DNA of 49,897 bases. Source: Puniceicoccaceae bacterium. GTDB lineage: Bacteria > Verrucomicrobiota > Verrucomicrobiia > Opitutales > Coraliomargaritaceae. Position numbers and translations under genes: made by a program. Position 1 is the first letter of the stretch. Each line of letters opens with the position of its first letter. This document shows, piece after piece, positions 9,966 through 18,765 of this stretch. The notes under the pieces were generated by a model that worked only from the letters and a program-made list of their open reading frames with translations, did not search any database and was not told the origin of the DNA. The DNA lies in NCBI GenBank assembly GCA_002729725.1, contig PBYS01000100.1, forward strand, positions 1 to 49,897. Direction: 5' to 3'.

Positions 9966-12698
9966 TCAGAATTCGCGACTGACACTTATGTGATAACGTC
10001 TGCCTTCTAGGGTGTAGAGTGAGCTATCGTAACCATCCGCAAAAGCGCCTGCAGCAAAAGGTGGTGCCTCGTCGCTAACATTATCCACGCCAACTGTGAG
10101 AGTTGTATTGTTGAGCCATGTCATTGAGTTTTCAGGCCAGCGATAACTCGCGACAATATCAACTGTGGACCAAGCTTTCACCGTGCGTGGCTCCTGATCG
10201 ATTGTGAAGGCTGGATTATCATCGAGCGAGTCGATGTAGTTGAGTGTGCCGCTGAGGGTGAGTTGATTGTGCTGCCAGAGCAGTTCGAGGTAACCCTTAT
10301 ATTCGGGAATGGAGCCACGACCAACGAGATTGCTTCCCGTGGCGCGTGGGTCGACCAGCGTTCCGAGATAAGATTGGTAGGCAGCGCCGTCCGATGCTTT
10401 TAGTTTGTAGCTAAGCACCTGATTGAGTCCGAGTGTTGCTTGCCAAAATCCATTATTAGTTGGTGCTTTGTAGCGCACTTTGTATTCGATGCCATCAGTT
10501 ATGGATTCAGATGCGTTGAACCAGTTGGCAAATACGCCAGTGAGTGCTTGGGTGCTGGGGTCTCTCAAGACGACAGCATTTCCGATATCGTTGCCCAAGG
10601 CGGCCTGATCGATGAAGTATTGAGCACCGTTGACGATGACATCTTCGGTTTCTATTCGATAATAATCGACAGCGATTTGCCATCCGCGTGTAGTATCTGG
10701 CTCGAATAGAAGTCCGACATTCAGATTGATGGATCGCTCGGGGTCCAGGTCAGGGTTGCCACTCACGGCCGTATCGATACGAGAGCTAGGAGGCGTGAAG
10801 CCGAGTGGGTCATTGTAGATCGGGTATGTGGAAATGCCAGCTCCATAGCTTTCGGTGAGTGTGGGGGCCCGGAAGGAACTGCCAAGACTGGCGCGTATTT
10901 GGAGGGCGGGATGTGGGCGATAAAAGAGCCCAGCCTTATAGACGAGTGCGTCATATTCGTTGGAAACATCGCTGTTGCCTGCTGTGGGGCGGTCGCGATA
11001 GTGCTCATAGCGGCTGGATAGACTGATGGCTAGTTCCTGATGTACCTGGCTTAAGATGGGCAGCCAGGCCTCGACAAAGAGAGCGCTCACCTCGCGCTCC
11101 GCGCCGTATGAGTTTTCGCTTGCGCCACCAAGGTTCATGCTCGATTCAAAAAGCGGATCGATGGCGACATCGATCGTTTCTTTGCGGAATTCGAGTCCGG
11201 TTGCGAGTTCAAGCTCGCCCGCGGGCAGTTCGAATAGGGGGGCATCGGCTTTGAGGTCGTAGCTCCAGAATGTTTCGTCGTAATGGTTGCTTGGTGTACG
11301 GGCTGCACTTTGTAAGGCGGTCGTATTATCGTAGCCAGTCCCTACGGCGCCGGCACTTGCGAAAGGGTTAAATGCGCCGGAGTTTATTAGGTCGACGAGA
11401 GCAGTTTCATCAGTGATACCCGAATAGTTAGCTTCGAGCTTTGTTTCTATATAGCTGACGGCTGTTTCCCAGTTCCAGTCTGCAGCTTGCCCGCGCAAGC
11501 CGATCAGTCCGCGTAAGGCGGTTTTCTGTTGTTCGATCTCGAGCCTGCCTAGTTCAAAACTGCGGTAGTTCACTTGCTCTAGTTCGGAGGGGGCGATGCC
11601 GCTTGGTAGGTGAGGGCTCGTACGTGCTGCGTCTAACACTGCAGAATGCACTGGGAAGTTAAAACCGGCAAAAGGGAAGGAACCGCCAAACCAGGGTGCG
11701 GGGGCGAGACCATTCTCGAAGTTACTCCCTGTGTATAAGAACTCAGTCCAAATTTGTAGTTGGGGGCGAATCTCGTGGCTGAGGTGAGCCATTAGACTGC
11801 TACGCTCCACCTCAGGTACTGCGATGGCTTGGTCATTAAAATTATAAAGATCTTCCGAGGCATCCCAAAGGCGGTAATCCGAGAGACTTTGGGGGCTCAC
11901 GACGCCGTCTTTGAGTGTGTATTCGCTGCCATCAACTTTAATTCGACCAGGGTATGTGGGACTGCCTTGGTTTTGGCCGCCTTGTGAGCGACGATCTGTG
12001 TCTTCTGAAATATTACGATCGCGTGTGTTGATGGCGTTGCGCTGATACCAGCTGCCCGATAGAACTAAGTGTGTGGAGTCGTTGAGCGCTTGGCCTGATA
12101 AAAAGGAGAGCGTTTTTTCAGATGCGTCGCCGTCGGTTGTGTTACTGTAGCTAGAGTCTATCCGGTTTCCCGTGTAGCTGTCGTGTAGTAGGATATTTAG
12201 AGTGCCCGCCACCGCATCGGATCCGTAAGTTACGGAGCCGTCGCCTGGTACGACTTGCACTGCTTGAATGGCCGCTGTTGGAATGAGGTTAAGATCGGCA
12301 AAGCCGCCATGCTGAAATCCATATGCACTGTTACCGCCAGAGCGGCGGCCGTTTATCAGTGTGAGAGTCGATAAATTACCTAATCCGCGAAGATTCGCGC
12401 CAGCTGAGCCGGTGCCGCCGTTACTGTCGTTTTCTGTATTACTGGCTCCAAAGGAGAATGCTTGTTCACGTATGGCTTCGATCGCAGTTTGATGGTCCCA
12501 GAGTTCAAGTGCAGCAGAGTCGATCACTGTCAGGGCTGGAGGGAGTCGCTCGTTGGATACGGGTAAATGGCTGCCAGTGACTAAATAGGGTTCTAGCTGC
12601 GTGAGCTCACTAGGCTCCTCACTCTCGATTACTTGCCCTGTCAGGCATTGTGAGACGACTGCGCCTAGAGTAATCCGTATCAGTGTCGTGAATTTCAT
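9966..12698 (-). CDS. TonB-dependent receptor
   Basis: A 910-residue outer-membrane gated channel. Residues 1-20 form a signal peptide. A TonB-box-like segment EPYLVTG lies just before the plug. The plug (about 45-170) contains NLRGLGNLSTLTLINGRRS, DLNLIPTAAIQAVQVV and YGSDAVAGTLNILL, as in many receptors with the TonB plug fold. The remaining 700 residues form a beta barrel ending in YHISVSREF, with the terminal Phe expected for Bam-mediated insertion. No SusD-like partner is adjacent. The substrate cannot be deduced from sequence alone. The ATG is at 12698. The 240 bases upstream, before the efp terminator, hold no gene, so the promoter should lie there. It is next to the two-component pair, which may control it. 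ExbB/ExbD genes are found at 42831-44499. Confidence 0.93.
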   Translation of the reverse strand: MKFTTLIRITLGAVVSQCLTGQVIESEEPSELTQLEPYLVTGSHLPVSNERLPPALTVIDSAALELWDHQTAIEAIREQAFSFGASNTENDSNGGTGSAGANLRGLGNLSTLTLINGRRSGGNSAYGFQHGGFADLNLIPTAAIQAVQVVPGDGSVTYGSDAVAGTLNILLHDSYTGNRIDSSYSNTTDGDASEKTLSFLSGQALNDSTHLVLSGSWYQRNAINTRDRNISEDTDRRSQGGQNQGSPTYPGRIKVDGSEYTLKDGVVSPQSLSDYRLWDASEDLYNFNDQAIAVPEVERSSLMAHLSHEIRPQLQIWTEFLYTGSNFENGLAPAPWFGGSFPFAGFNFPVHSAVLDAARTSPHLPSGIAPSELEQVNYRSFELGRLEIEQQKTALRGLIGLRGQAADWNWETAVSYIETKLEANYSGITDETALVDLINSGAFNPFASAGAVGTGYDNTTALQSAARTPSNHYDETFWSYDLKADAPLFELPAGELELATGLEFRKETIDVAIDPLFESSMNLGGASENSYGAEREVSALFVEAWLPILSQVHQELAISLSSRYEHYRDRPTAGNSDVSNEYDALVYKAGLFYRPHPALQIRASLGSSFRAPTLTESYGAGISTYPIYNDPLGFTPPSSRIDTAVSGNPDLDPERSINLNVGLLFEPDTTRGWQIAVDYYRIETEDVIVNGAQYFIDQAALGNDIGNAVVLRDPSTQALTGVFANWFNASESITDGIEYKVRYKAPTNNGFWQATLGLNQVLSYKLKASDGAAYQSYLGTLVDPRATGSNLVGRGSIPEYKGYLELLWQHNQLTLSGTLNYIDSLDDNPAFTIDQEPRTVKAWSTVDIVASYRWPENSMTWLNNTTLTVGVDNVSDEAPPFAAGAFADGYDSSLYTLEGRRYHISVSREF

Positions 12699-12931
12699 TT
12701 AGATGGGAAGTCTAGTGATTTGTATTTCTGCTGTGCTGGAGATCGCGTCACATTATGGAAGCTTTGATGTATGTATAGGGACTAGTTTTTATTAGGCTAG
12801 TTTATAGTGAGCTGATTTCGCGTAGTTATTAATGTGGGTTATGCCTCTATCTTCATAGTTTGAAGTGGCGCGAAGCTGGCTTTTCGTTCTGCCTTCATAT
12901 TTATAAGTGTCTTCTCACCTCCACCCCCCCC
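12699..12931. other. upstream region of the TonB-dependent receptor
   Basis: No gene is recognised. This is the only place for the receptor's promoter, read on the minus strand. The region is AT-rich and several -10-like sequences are present, but none could be chosen with confidence. An 8-base C run (12924-12931) abuts the efp terminator. Confidence 0.4.
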
Positions 12932-12962
12932 AAAAAAAACGGCGTCGATTTCTCGACGCCGT
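12932..12962 (-). terminator. Rho-independent terminator of efp
   Basis: ACGGCGTCGA (12939-12948) and TCGACGCCGT (12953-12962) form a perfect 10-bp stem with a 4-base loop. On the minus strand a U tract follows (A run at 12932-12939). It lies 28 bases after the efp stop codon. Confidence 0.92.
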
Positions 12963-12990
12963 CATCTTGAGTGTGTTTGTGTGCTGGTGC

Positions 12991-13548
12991 CTAAGCACGT
13001 CCGCCGTAGGATCGGTCCGCGGTGTTTACCTTAATCGTTTCGCCTTCCTTGATAAACAGCGGCACTTGAATCGTCAGGCCTGTTTCCAGTGTAGCTGGTT
13101 TTTGCACATTACTAGCTGTGTCGCCTTTGATGCCCTCGGCCGATTCGGTGACTTTCATCTCCAGCGATGCCGGAAGATCGATCGAGATGGGCTTATCGTC
13201 TACGTGGAGCACACTGTAAGCCTGTGTTTCCACCAAAAAGTCCTTTGCATCTTCGACTAGGCTTTCTTCGAGAATGATGTCTTCAAATGATTCCGGGTCC
13301 ATGAAGTGGTAGCCATCTGCGTCGATGTAGCTAAATTCGAGTTTGATCATGTCGGTGTGCATGATTTCGACGCTGTCAGTGGTACGGATCTTCGTATTGG
13401 TGCTAGCACCAGTATTTAGGTTGCGCATTGTGACTTGCATGAAGCCAGCTTGTCGACCTTGGGTGCGGTGTTGCACATCAAGTACGAGGTGCGGGTTGCC
13501 TTGATAGTTGAGAACTTTGCCTTTACGGACGTCTGTTGGTGATGCCAT
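12991..13548 (-). CDS. efp: translation elongation factor P
   Basis: A 185-residue EF-P that rescues ribosomes stalled on proline-rich stretches by binding between the P and E sites. The three domains are intact: an N-terminal KOW-like domain (MASPTDVRKGKVLNY), a middle OB domain and a C-terminal OB domain ending GETIKVNTADRSYGG. The loop that reaches the peptidyl-transferase centre reads RTQGRQAGF, placing an arginine at residue 32 and no lysine at the usual Lys34 position. That resembles the arginine-type factors and argues against EpmA-style lysylation. The modification, if any, is unknown. The ATG at 13548 has no strong ribosome-binding site. The gene is divergent from rplE and is followed by a strong terminator, so it is probably monocistronic. 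Confidence 0.96.
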   Translation of the reverse strand: MASPTDVRKGKVLNYQGNPHLVLDVQHRTQGRQAGFMQVTMRNLNTGASTNTKIRTTDSVEIMHTDMIKLEFSYIDADGYHFMDPESFEDIILEESLVEDAKDFLVETQAYSVLHVDDKPISIDLPASLEMKVTESAEGIKGDTASNVQKPATLETGLTIQVPLFIKEGETIKVNTADRSYGGRA

Positions 13549-13796
13549 GGGTATGATTGGTTGAAAAAAATGTCTGATTTGGCAGTCAGTGGCCCCAGTG
13601 TCAAGGGCGCCCTCTCAAGCGGTTGCCAGAAACGTAGCTGCAGTCTGATAGTTGAGTGTATTCATTGTACTTATTCTGTTTTTTCTGAATTTGTACTTGC
13701 CAGTATGTGTACTAACGGCATTTTCGCGCTCTTTCTCCGGAAAAAGCATCCATTCACCATTAACAAGTCGGGTTGGAAATCCGCCTTATACTAAAG
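13549..13796. promoter_or_regulatory. divergent regulatory region between efp and the ribosomal protein run
   Basis: 248 bases without a supported gene; both transcription units should start here. A minus-strand TTGACA (13599-13604) could be the efp -35, but the matching -10 (CAAATC, 13576-13581) is poor. No convincing promoter for rplE was found by eye. There is also no upstream rplX or rplN, so the ribosomal run must begin from this region. Confidence 0.4.
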
Positions 13797-14387
13797 ATGT
13801 CACAGTCATTATTACAAAAACACTACGCCGAGAAGGTTGTGCCCGCACTTATGGAAAAGTTCGGGTATAAAAACCCGCACCAAGTTCCCGCGATCAAGAA
13901 GATCGTTTTGAACTCTGGTTTCTCCGCAACTGCTGATAAAAACCACGTGCAATACGTGAACGACGAGATCGCTAAGGTCTCCGGTCAGCGCCCTGTTACT
14001 ACAATCGCGAAGCTCAGTATTTCGAACTTCAAGCTTCGCGAAGGTCAGCCGATCGGCTGTAAGGTTACGCTACGTGGCGCGGCCATGTATGATTTCTTGA
14101 TGCGCTTGATCAACATCTCGCTGCCATGCATTCGTGACTTCCGTGGGGTTCCTACACGTCTCGACGGTCAAGGTAACTACACTCTGGGTCTGAATGACCA
14201 CACGATTTTCCCCGAAGTCAGTGCTGAAGGCACCAACGCCACCATTGGTATGGATGTCTGCATCAACACAAGCGCTTTGACTGATGAAGAAGGCCGCGAA
14301 TTGCTTAAGCTCTTCGGCATGCCTTTCCGTAAGACTAGCTCCGAAGTGGCTGCCGAAGAAGGCGCCGCCGCTGCAGCCAGTGCCTAA
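13797..14387 (+). CDS. rplE: 50S ribosomal protein L5
   Basis: A 196-residue 5S rRNA-binding protein of the large subunit. Recognisable L5 segments include KKIVLNSGFS, GQRPVTTIAK, SISNFKLREGQPIGCKVTLR, LPCIRDFRG and NYTLGLNDHTIFPEV. It is about 15 residues longer than typical L5 because of an Ala/Glu-rich tail (SEVAAEEGAAAAASA). The ATG at 13797 is chosen over an in-frame TTG at 13773 because the family N-terminus begins there. It is the first gene of the run. In most bacteria rplX precedes it; here efp lies upstream in the opposite direction. The next gene, rpsN, starts 32 bases later. Confidence 0.97.
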   Translation: MSQSLLQKHYAEKVVPALMEKFGYKNPHQVPAIKKIVLNSGFSATADKNHVQYVNDEIAKVSGQRPVTTIAKLSISNFKLREGQPIGCKVTLRGAAMYDFLMRLINISLPCIRDFRGVPTRLDGQGNYTLGLNDHTIFPEVSAEGTNATIGMDVCINTSALTDEEGRELLKLFGMPFRKTSSEVAAEEGAAAAASA

Positions 14388-14419
14388 GCGACACCTACTG
14401 ACTTAAGAAAGATTTACTC

Positions 14420-14725
14420 ATGGCTAAAAAATCAGCAATCCAACGCAACTTGAAGCGCGAACGCATGATCGCTAAATACGCCGCAAAGCGTAAAGAGCTC
14501 AAAGCGATCATCGCCAACCCTGAAACTTCCGACGAGGAGTTCTACAAGGCGCAAGCCAAGTTGACTAAGCTGCCTAAGAACAGCTCTCCGATCCGTGCGC
14601 GCAATCGTTGCTCCGTCACTGGTCGTCCCCGTGCGTTCATTCGCAAATTCGGTCTTTCCCGTATCACATTCCGTGAGCTTGCCACACAAGGTAAGATTCC
14701 TGGTGTGACCAAATCCTCTTGGTAA
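14420..14725 (+). CDS. rpsN: 30S ribosomal protein S14, zinc-free long form
   Basis: A 101-residue small-subunit protein. It begins [16 protein letters not shown] and ends IPGVTKSSW, as in the long S14 type. The two CxxC pairs of the short zinc-binding type are absent, with only one cysteine in [11 protein letters not shown]. It lies in the standard spc order between L5 and S8. Confidence 0.97.
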   Translation: MAKKSAIQRNLKRERMIAKYAAKRKELKAIIANPETSDEEFYKAQAKLTKLPKNSSPIRARNRCSVTGRPRAFIRKFGLSRITFRELATQGKIPGVTKSSW

Positions 14726-14772
14726 GCGCTCTTGCTTAACCAAACTCACTGAAAACCCACTAGTAAAATACT

Positions 14773-15171
14773 ATGGCAGTTCACGACACAATTGGAGATT
14801 TCCTCACCACGATTCGTAACGCGAGCCGAGCACACAAGGAGTCCTGCACCACGCAGCACTCTAAAATGCGCGCTGCAATCGCTTCGATTTTAAAGGCAGA
14901 GGGCTATATTCACGACTTTAGCGAAGGTCAAAATGAGAAGGGCTTTAAGACGCTCACACTCAAGTTGAAATTCGCAGGCAAAACACCGGCGATCACCGAT
15001 ATCCAGCGTCAAAGCACGCCAGGTCGTCGTCTCTACTACGGTTGCACAGAAATCCCACGCGTCCTTGAGGGCATGGGTGTCGCAATCCTCACAACTTCTA
15101 AAGGCGTAATGCGCGCCCGCGATGCTCGCGCAGCGGGCGTTGGCGGCGAGTTCGTCTGCAAAGTCTGGTAA
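14773..15171 (+). CDS. rpsH: 30S ribosomal protein S8
   Basis: A 132-residue protein that binds the central domain of 16S rRNA and, in enterobacteria, represses the spc operon. It starts MAVHDTIGDFLTTIRNA and carries the C-terminal motifs GMGVAILTTSKGVM and GGEFVCKVW. Length is normal. An S8 operator in this operon was not identified by eye. Confidence 0.97.
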   Translation: MAVHDTIGDFLTTIRNASRAHKESCTTQHSKMRAAIASILKAEGYIHDFSEGQNEKGFKTLTLKLKFAGKTPAITDIQRQSTPGRRLYYGCTEIPRVLEGMGVAILTTSKGVMRARDARAAGVGGEFVCKVW

Positions 15172-15188
15172 TTAAAAGGCAGCACACG

Positions 15189-15725
15189 ATGAGCAGAATT
15201 GGTAAACTTCCTATCCCCGTCCTTGAAAAGGCGAACGTCACGATCGATGGTCAGACAGTTCGCGCTGAAGGTCCAAAGGGGAAACTTGAAAAAACTTTCG
15301 ACGGTTCGATTAATCTCGAGCTGGCTGATGGCGAAATCCGCGTGACTCCTGCAGACAGCAGTCGCCACGCTCGCGCCATGTTTGGCACCGCACGTTCCAT
15401 TATCAATAATATGGTTATGGGTGTCGTTGATGGTTACGAAAAGAAACTTGAAATCAAAGGTGTTGGTTTCCGCGCAGCGCTTGAAGGCGACTTGCTCGAC
15501 CTCGCACTTGGTTACTCTCACCCGGTCAAAGTGAAGATTCCTGAAGGAATCACTGTCACTGTGACCGAGAACACTAAAATCTCCGTCTCCGGTGCCGATA
15601 AGCAAATCGTCGGTGAAATCGCCGCGACAATCTATTCTTACTTCCCTGCAGAGCCTTACAAGGGCAAGGGTGTCCATATCGTCGGTCAATACGTCCGCCG
15701 TAAGGAGGGTAAGAAGTCCGCTTAA
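15189..15725 (+). CDS. rplF: 50S ribosomal protein L6
   Basis: A 178-residue large-subunit protein of two repeated L6 domains. It begins MSRIGKLPIPV and has the C-terminal signature PEPYKGKG-like segment AEPYKGKGVHIVGQYVRRK. The 17-base spacing from rpsH indicates co-transcription. Confidence 0.97.
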   Translation: MSRIGKLPIPVLEKANVTIDGQTVRAEGPKGKLEKTFDGSINLELADGEIRVTPADSSRHARAMFGTARSIINNMVMGVVDGYEKKLEIKGVGFRAALEGDLLDLALGYSHPVKVKIPEGITVTVTENTKISVSGADKQIVGEIAATIYSYFPAEPYKGKGVHIVGQYVRRKEGKKSA

Positions 15726-15745
15726 TTTTCAGCAGAGGGTAATAC

Positions 15746-16102
15746 ATGAAACTCCAAAAGAAAAATTCTCTCGCGCAGAAGCGTCGCTATCGCATCCGCA
15801 AGAAGGTCAAAGGCACTGCAGAGCGCCCGCGCCTCGCTGTGCATTTCTCCAACAAGCACATCTATGCGCAATGCATCGACGACGTAGCTGGTCACACCGT
15901 GGCCTACGCTTCATCAGTTGGTGGCAAAGACGCTGACGTGAAAGCAAACAACGATGGTGCACTTGCACTGGGTAAAGTAATCGCTGAGAAGGCGAAAGCA
16001 GCCGGTGTTGAAACTGTTGTATTCGACCGTTCCGGTCGTCGCTACCACGGTTGTGTCAAAACATTCGCTGAAGCGGCTCGCGAAGGCGGCCTCAAATTCT
16101 AA
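15746..16102 (+). CDS. rplR: 50S ribosomal protein L18
   Basis: A 118-residue 5S rRNA-binding protein. It begins [20 protein letters not shown] and shows [38 protein letters not shown] and the C-terminal AREGGLKF. Length and order are normal. Confidence 0.97.
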   Translation: MKLQKKNSLAQKRRYRIRKKVKGTAERPRLAVHFSNKHIYAQCIDDVAGHTVAYASSVGGKDADVKANNDGALALGKVIAEKAKAAGVETVVFDRSGRRYHGCVKTFAEAAREGGLKF

Positions 16103-16113
16103 GGACTTCCCAT

Positions 16114-16638
16114 ATGAGCAGACAAAAAAGATCATTTTCCCAAAAAGACGAGCCGGAAGAAACTCCTGAATACATCGAGAAGGTTGTGCATATCAACCGT
16201 TGCGCAAAGGTTGTAAAGGGCGGTCGCCGTTTCAGCTTCGCAGCTCTTGTTGTTGTGGGTAATCAAAAAGGTGAAGTTGGTGTCGGTTACGGTAAAGCTA
16301 AGGAAGTTCCTGAGTGTATTCGTAAGGGCACTGAGCAAGCTAAGAAGAACCTCGTTACGATCAATCTTCGCGGCGATACCATCCCTCACCACGTTCTCGG
16401 CCAAGCTGACGGCGGTAAGGTTTTGCTTCGCCCCGCTTCTGACGGAACGGGTGTAATCGCTGGCGGCGGTTGCCGTGCGGTTCTCGAATCCGTTGGCATC
16501 AAAAATATTCTATCCAAGTCCCTCGGTTCGAACAACCACCTGGCCATGGTCAACGCCACTATGGCCGCGCTCCTACAGCTTCGTTCGCATGAGGAAATTC
16601 AAAACGTCCGTTTCGGCGAAGTCGCTGCGGAAGTCTAA
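16114..16638 (+). CDS. rpsE: 30S ribosomal protein S5
   Basis: A 174-residue small-subunit protein important for decoding fidelity. The N-terminal double-stranded-RNA-binding fold contains [18 protein letters not shown] and [17 protein letters not shown]. The C-terminal half contains [20 protein letters not shown] and [13 protein letters not shown]. rplO follows after 12 bases, so the rpmD gene (L30) that normally lies between them is absent. Confidence 0.97.
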   Translation: MSRQKRSFSQKDEPEETPEYIEKVVHINRCAKVVKGGRRFSFAALVVVGNQKGEVGVGYGKAKEVPECIRKGTEQAKKNLVTINLRGDTIPHHVLGQADGGKVLLRPASDGTGVIAGGGCRAVLESVGIKNILSKSLGSNNHLAMVNATMAALLQLRSHEEIQNVRFGEVAAEV

Positions 16639-16650
16639 GGAATCAGCAAC

Positions 16651-17121
16651 ATGAATCTCGAAAATATTCCAACCATTAAGGGTGCAACGCACCCGACTAA
16701 GCGTCTTGGACGTGGTGAAGGTAGCGGTCACGGTAAAACATCCGGTAAGGGGCATAAGGGTCAAAAGGCTCGCTCTGGCGGTGGTATCCGTGTCGGTTTT
16801 GAAGGTGGTCAAATGCCCCTTTACCGTAAGCTTCCTCGTCGCGGTTTCAATAACAAGAACTTCAAGGTCTCTTATCAACTGGTCAATGTCGGACAGCTCG
16901 AAAAGCTGGAAGGCAATGTCGTTGATCGTGAGTCTCTGATCAAAGCTGGACTCGTCCGTGACAACAAGCAGGACATCAAGCTCCTGGGTGACGGCGAAGT
17001 TTCTAAGGCATTCACTGTTAAAGTTTGCAAGGTTTCCGAGACTGCCAAGAGCAAGATCGAAGCTGCAGGCGGTCAGATCGAAGCCTCTGAAGCTCCTGCT
17101 GAAGAGAAGGAAGAAGCGTAA
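16651..17121 (+). CDS. rplO: 50S ribosomal protein L15
   Basis: A 156-residue 23S rRNA-binding protein. It starts MNLENIPTIKGATHPTKRLG with the glycine-rich RNA-binding arm (GRGEGSGHGKTSGKGHKG) and the FEGGQMPLYRKLPRRGF motif. The C-terminus ends in an acidic, Ala/Glu-rich tail (EASEAPAEEKEEA) like those on neighbouring ribosomal proteins. Confidence 0.97.
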   Translation: MNLENIPTIKGATHPTKRLGRGEGSGHGKTSGKGHKGQKARSGGGIRVGFEGGQMPLYRKLPRRGFNNKNFKVSYQLVNVGQLEKLEGNVVDRESLIKAGLVRDNKQDIKLLGDGEVSKAFTVKVCKVSETAKSKIEAAGGQIEASEAPAEEKEEA

Positions 17122-17163
17122 TTCGTTTCCCTTTTTGGGGAGTCGAGTAAAGGATAACTACTG

Positions 17164-18678
17164 ATGCTTTCTGCTTTTACAAATTCGCTGAAGATTCCTG
17201 AACTACGCCAGAAGATCTTCTTCACGTTGGCGTTGTTGTTCATTGCCCGTGTTGGCGCGAACATTCCACTTCCTGGAATGAACATCGCTCCAATTCAGGC
17301 ATTCTTCGCGGATCAAGCGAATGCGGGAGGTGGTCTCGTTGGCATGTTTAACATGTTCAGCGGGGGCGCGCTTTTGAATGGTGCACTTTTTGCACTGGGC
17401 ATTATGCCATACATTAGTGCGTCGATCATCATGCAGTTGGTCGGGGCGGTCTTCCCAGTCATCGCTCGTCTGCAACAAGAAGGCGACGTTGGCCGGCAGA
17501 AAATCAACCAATATACGCGTTACCTGACGCTCGGCATTTGCGTCGTGCAAGGTTTGTTGCTATTGGTCGCACTTTCGACCAATCCAGCTAGCTTGATCGG
17601 GCAAGGTTTTAATCCTGCGGAATACGGCAAAGTCGTGATTGCAGGGCAGGTGCCTTTCTTGATCACTGGCACCATCTTCTTAACTGCGGGCACCATGATT
17701 ATGGTGTGGCTCGGTGAGCAGATTACACAGCGTGGTATTGGTAATGGTATCTCCTTGCTGATCACAGTGAACATTATCTCTGGCTTGCCCGGAGCGGTGG
17801 CTTCTGCTTACCAAATGTTTGTTGCACCCGTAGGTTCTGAAGGGGCTTCTCTGGGTGTTCCTGAAGGCGTATTGATGTTGGCACTGCTCTTCGCGGTGAC
17901 AGCGGCACTGGTTGCAATCACTCAGGCTCAGCGTAAGATCCCTGTCCAGTATGCTAAGCGCGTCGTAGGTCGTAAGGTCTACGGTGGGCAGAGCTCCTTC
18001 TTGCCACTCAAGGTTAACTACGCAGGTGTGATGCCTGTGATCTTCGGTAGCGCGATCTTGATGTTCCCGACTCAGATCTTGTCTTACCTTGGTAGTGCAA
18101 CAGGCATGCGTTTCTTCAACGACTTTGCCGATTCGCTCGGTCGTGGGCAATTCGCTTACTACTTAGTCTTCGGCTTGCTGATCTTGGTATTCTCTTACTT
18201 CTGGGTCTCGATGATGTTCAAGCCCATTCAAATTGCAGATGATTTGAAGAAAAATGGCGGTTATATCCCCGGCGTGCGTCCAGGTGAGCCAACTGCTAAG
18301 TTCCTCGATCACATCATGACGCGTCTCACATTGTTTGGTGCACTCTCGCTCACAGTGATCGCAGTTTTCCCAGACATTTTGCTCTTTGCTTACAACGTTC
18401 CTTTCAGTGTCGCGATTTTCTTCGGTGGCACCGGAATGTTGATTACCGTAGGTGTGATCTTGGACACTATGCGCCAGATCGAAACTTACTTGTTGCAGCG
18501 TCACTACGATGGCTTTCTCAAGAAAGGGAAGATTCGTGGTCGTTCAGCGGAACGTAATAAGCAACTTGTCGATTCTGCGGGACTCCAGGATTTCTGGACC
18601 GCATGGCGCCCACTACTGTTTGTCGGTATCGCGCTCTTCATTCTCGGTGTCATCTCTTGGTTCCTTAATCCGAGCTGA
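17164..18678 (+). CDS. secY: protein translocase subunit SecY
   Basis: A 504-residue channel subunit of the SecYEG translocon. Family motifs seen are ANIPLPGM, NMFSGGAL, MPYISASIIMQL, GDVGRQKINQYTRYLTLG and the cytoplasmic loop KNGGYIPGVRPG. The usual ten membrane helices end near RHYDGFLKKGKIRGR. Beyond that a further segment of about 45 residues ends in an extra hydrophobic helix (about 484-501, PLLFVGIALFILGVISWF), making the protein roughly 60 residues longer than E. coli SecY. The start is supported by the ribosome-binding site TAAAGGAT at 17148-17155. No adk gene follows; map is next after 87 bases. Confidence 0.97.
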   Translation: MLSAFTNSLKIPELRQKIFFTLALLFIARVGANIPLPGMNIAPIQAFFADQANAGGGLVGMFNMFSGGALLNGALFALGIMPYISASIIMQLVGAVFPVIARLQQEGDVGRQKINQYTRYLTLGICVVQGLLLLVALSTNPASLIGQGFNPAEYGKVVIAGQVPFLITGTIFLTAGTMIMVWLGEQITQRGIGNGISLLITVNIISGLPGAVASAYQMFVAPVGSEGASLGVPEGVLMLALLFAVTAALVAITQAQRKIPVQYAKRVVGRKVYGGQSSFLPLKVNYAGVMPVIFGSAILMFPTQILSYLGSATGMRFFNDFADSLGRGQFAYYLVFGLLILVFSYFWVSMMFKPIQIADDLKKNGGYIPGVRPGEPTAKFLDHIMTRLTLFGALSLTVIAVFPDILLFAYNVPFSVAIFFGGTGMLITVGVILDTMRQIETYLLQRHYDGFLKKGKIRGRSAERNKQLVDSAGLQDFWTAWRPLLFVGIALFILGVISWFLNPS

Positions 18679-18725
18679 GCCTGCACTGATCTCCGAAGGT
18701 CGGCTGCTTGCGGCCTGTCTTCGTT

Positions 18726-18731
18726 TATAAT
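18726..18731 (+). promoter_or_regulatory. possible internal promoter before map
   Basis: A perfect TATAAT is found 35 bases before the map start codon, in the 87-base gap after secY. No good -35 is visible at the normal distance, so this is a weak candidate. Confidence 0.25.
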
Positions 18732-18765
18732 TGTTCTTTGATTTATCTCCTCACTACGTAATCCG

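Noticed and set aside
9966..12698. SusC-type starch receptor
   Set aside because: No SusD partner is adjacent, no SusC-type N-terminal extension was recognised, and the plug motifs match the general TonB receptor type.
13561..13794. Possible 77-residue protein just before rplE on the plus strand
   Set aside because: It overlaps the divergent promoter region, has low-complexity hydrophobic content and no plausible start signal.
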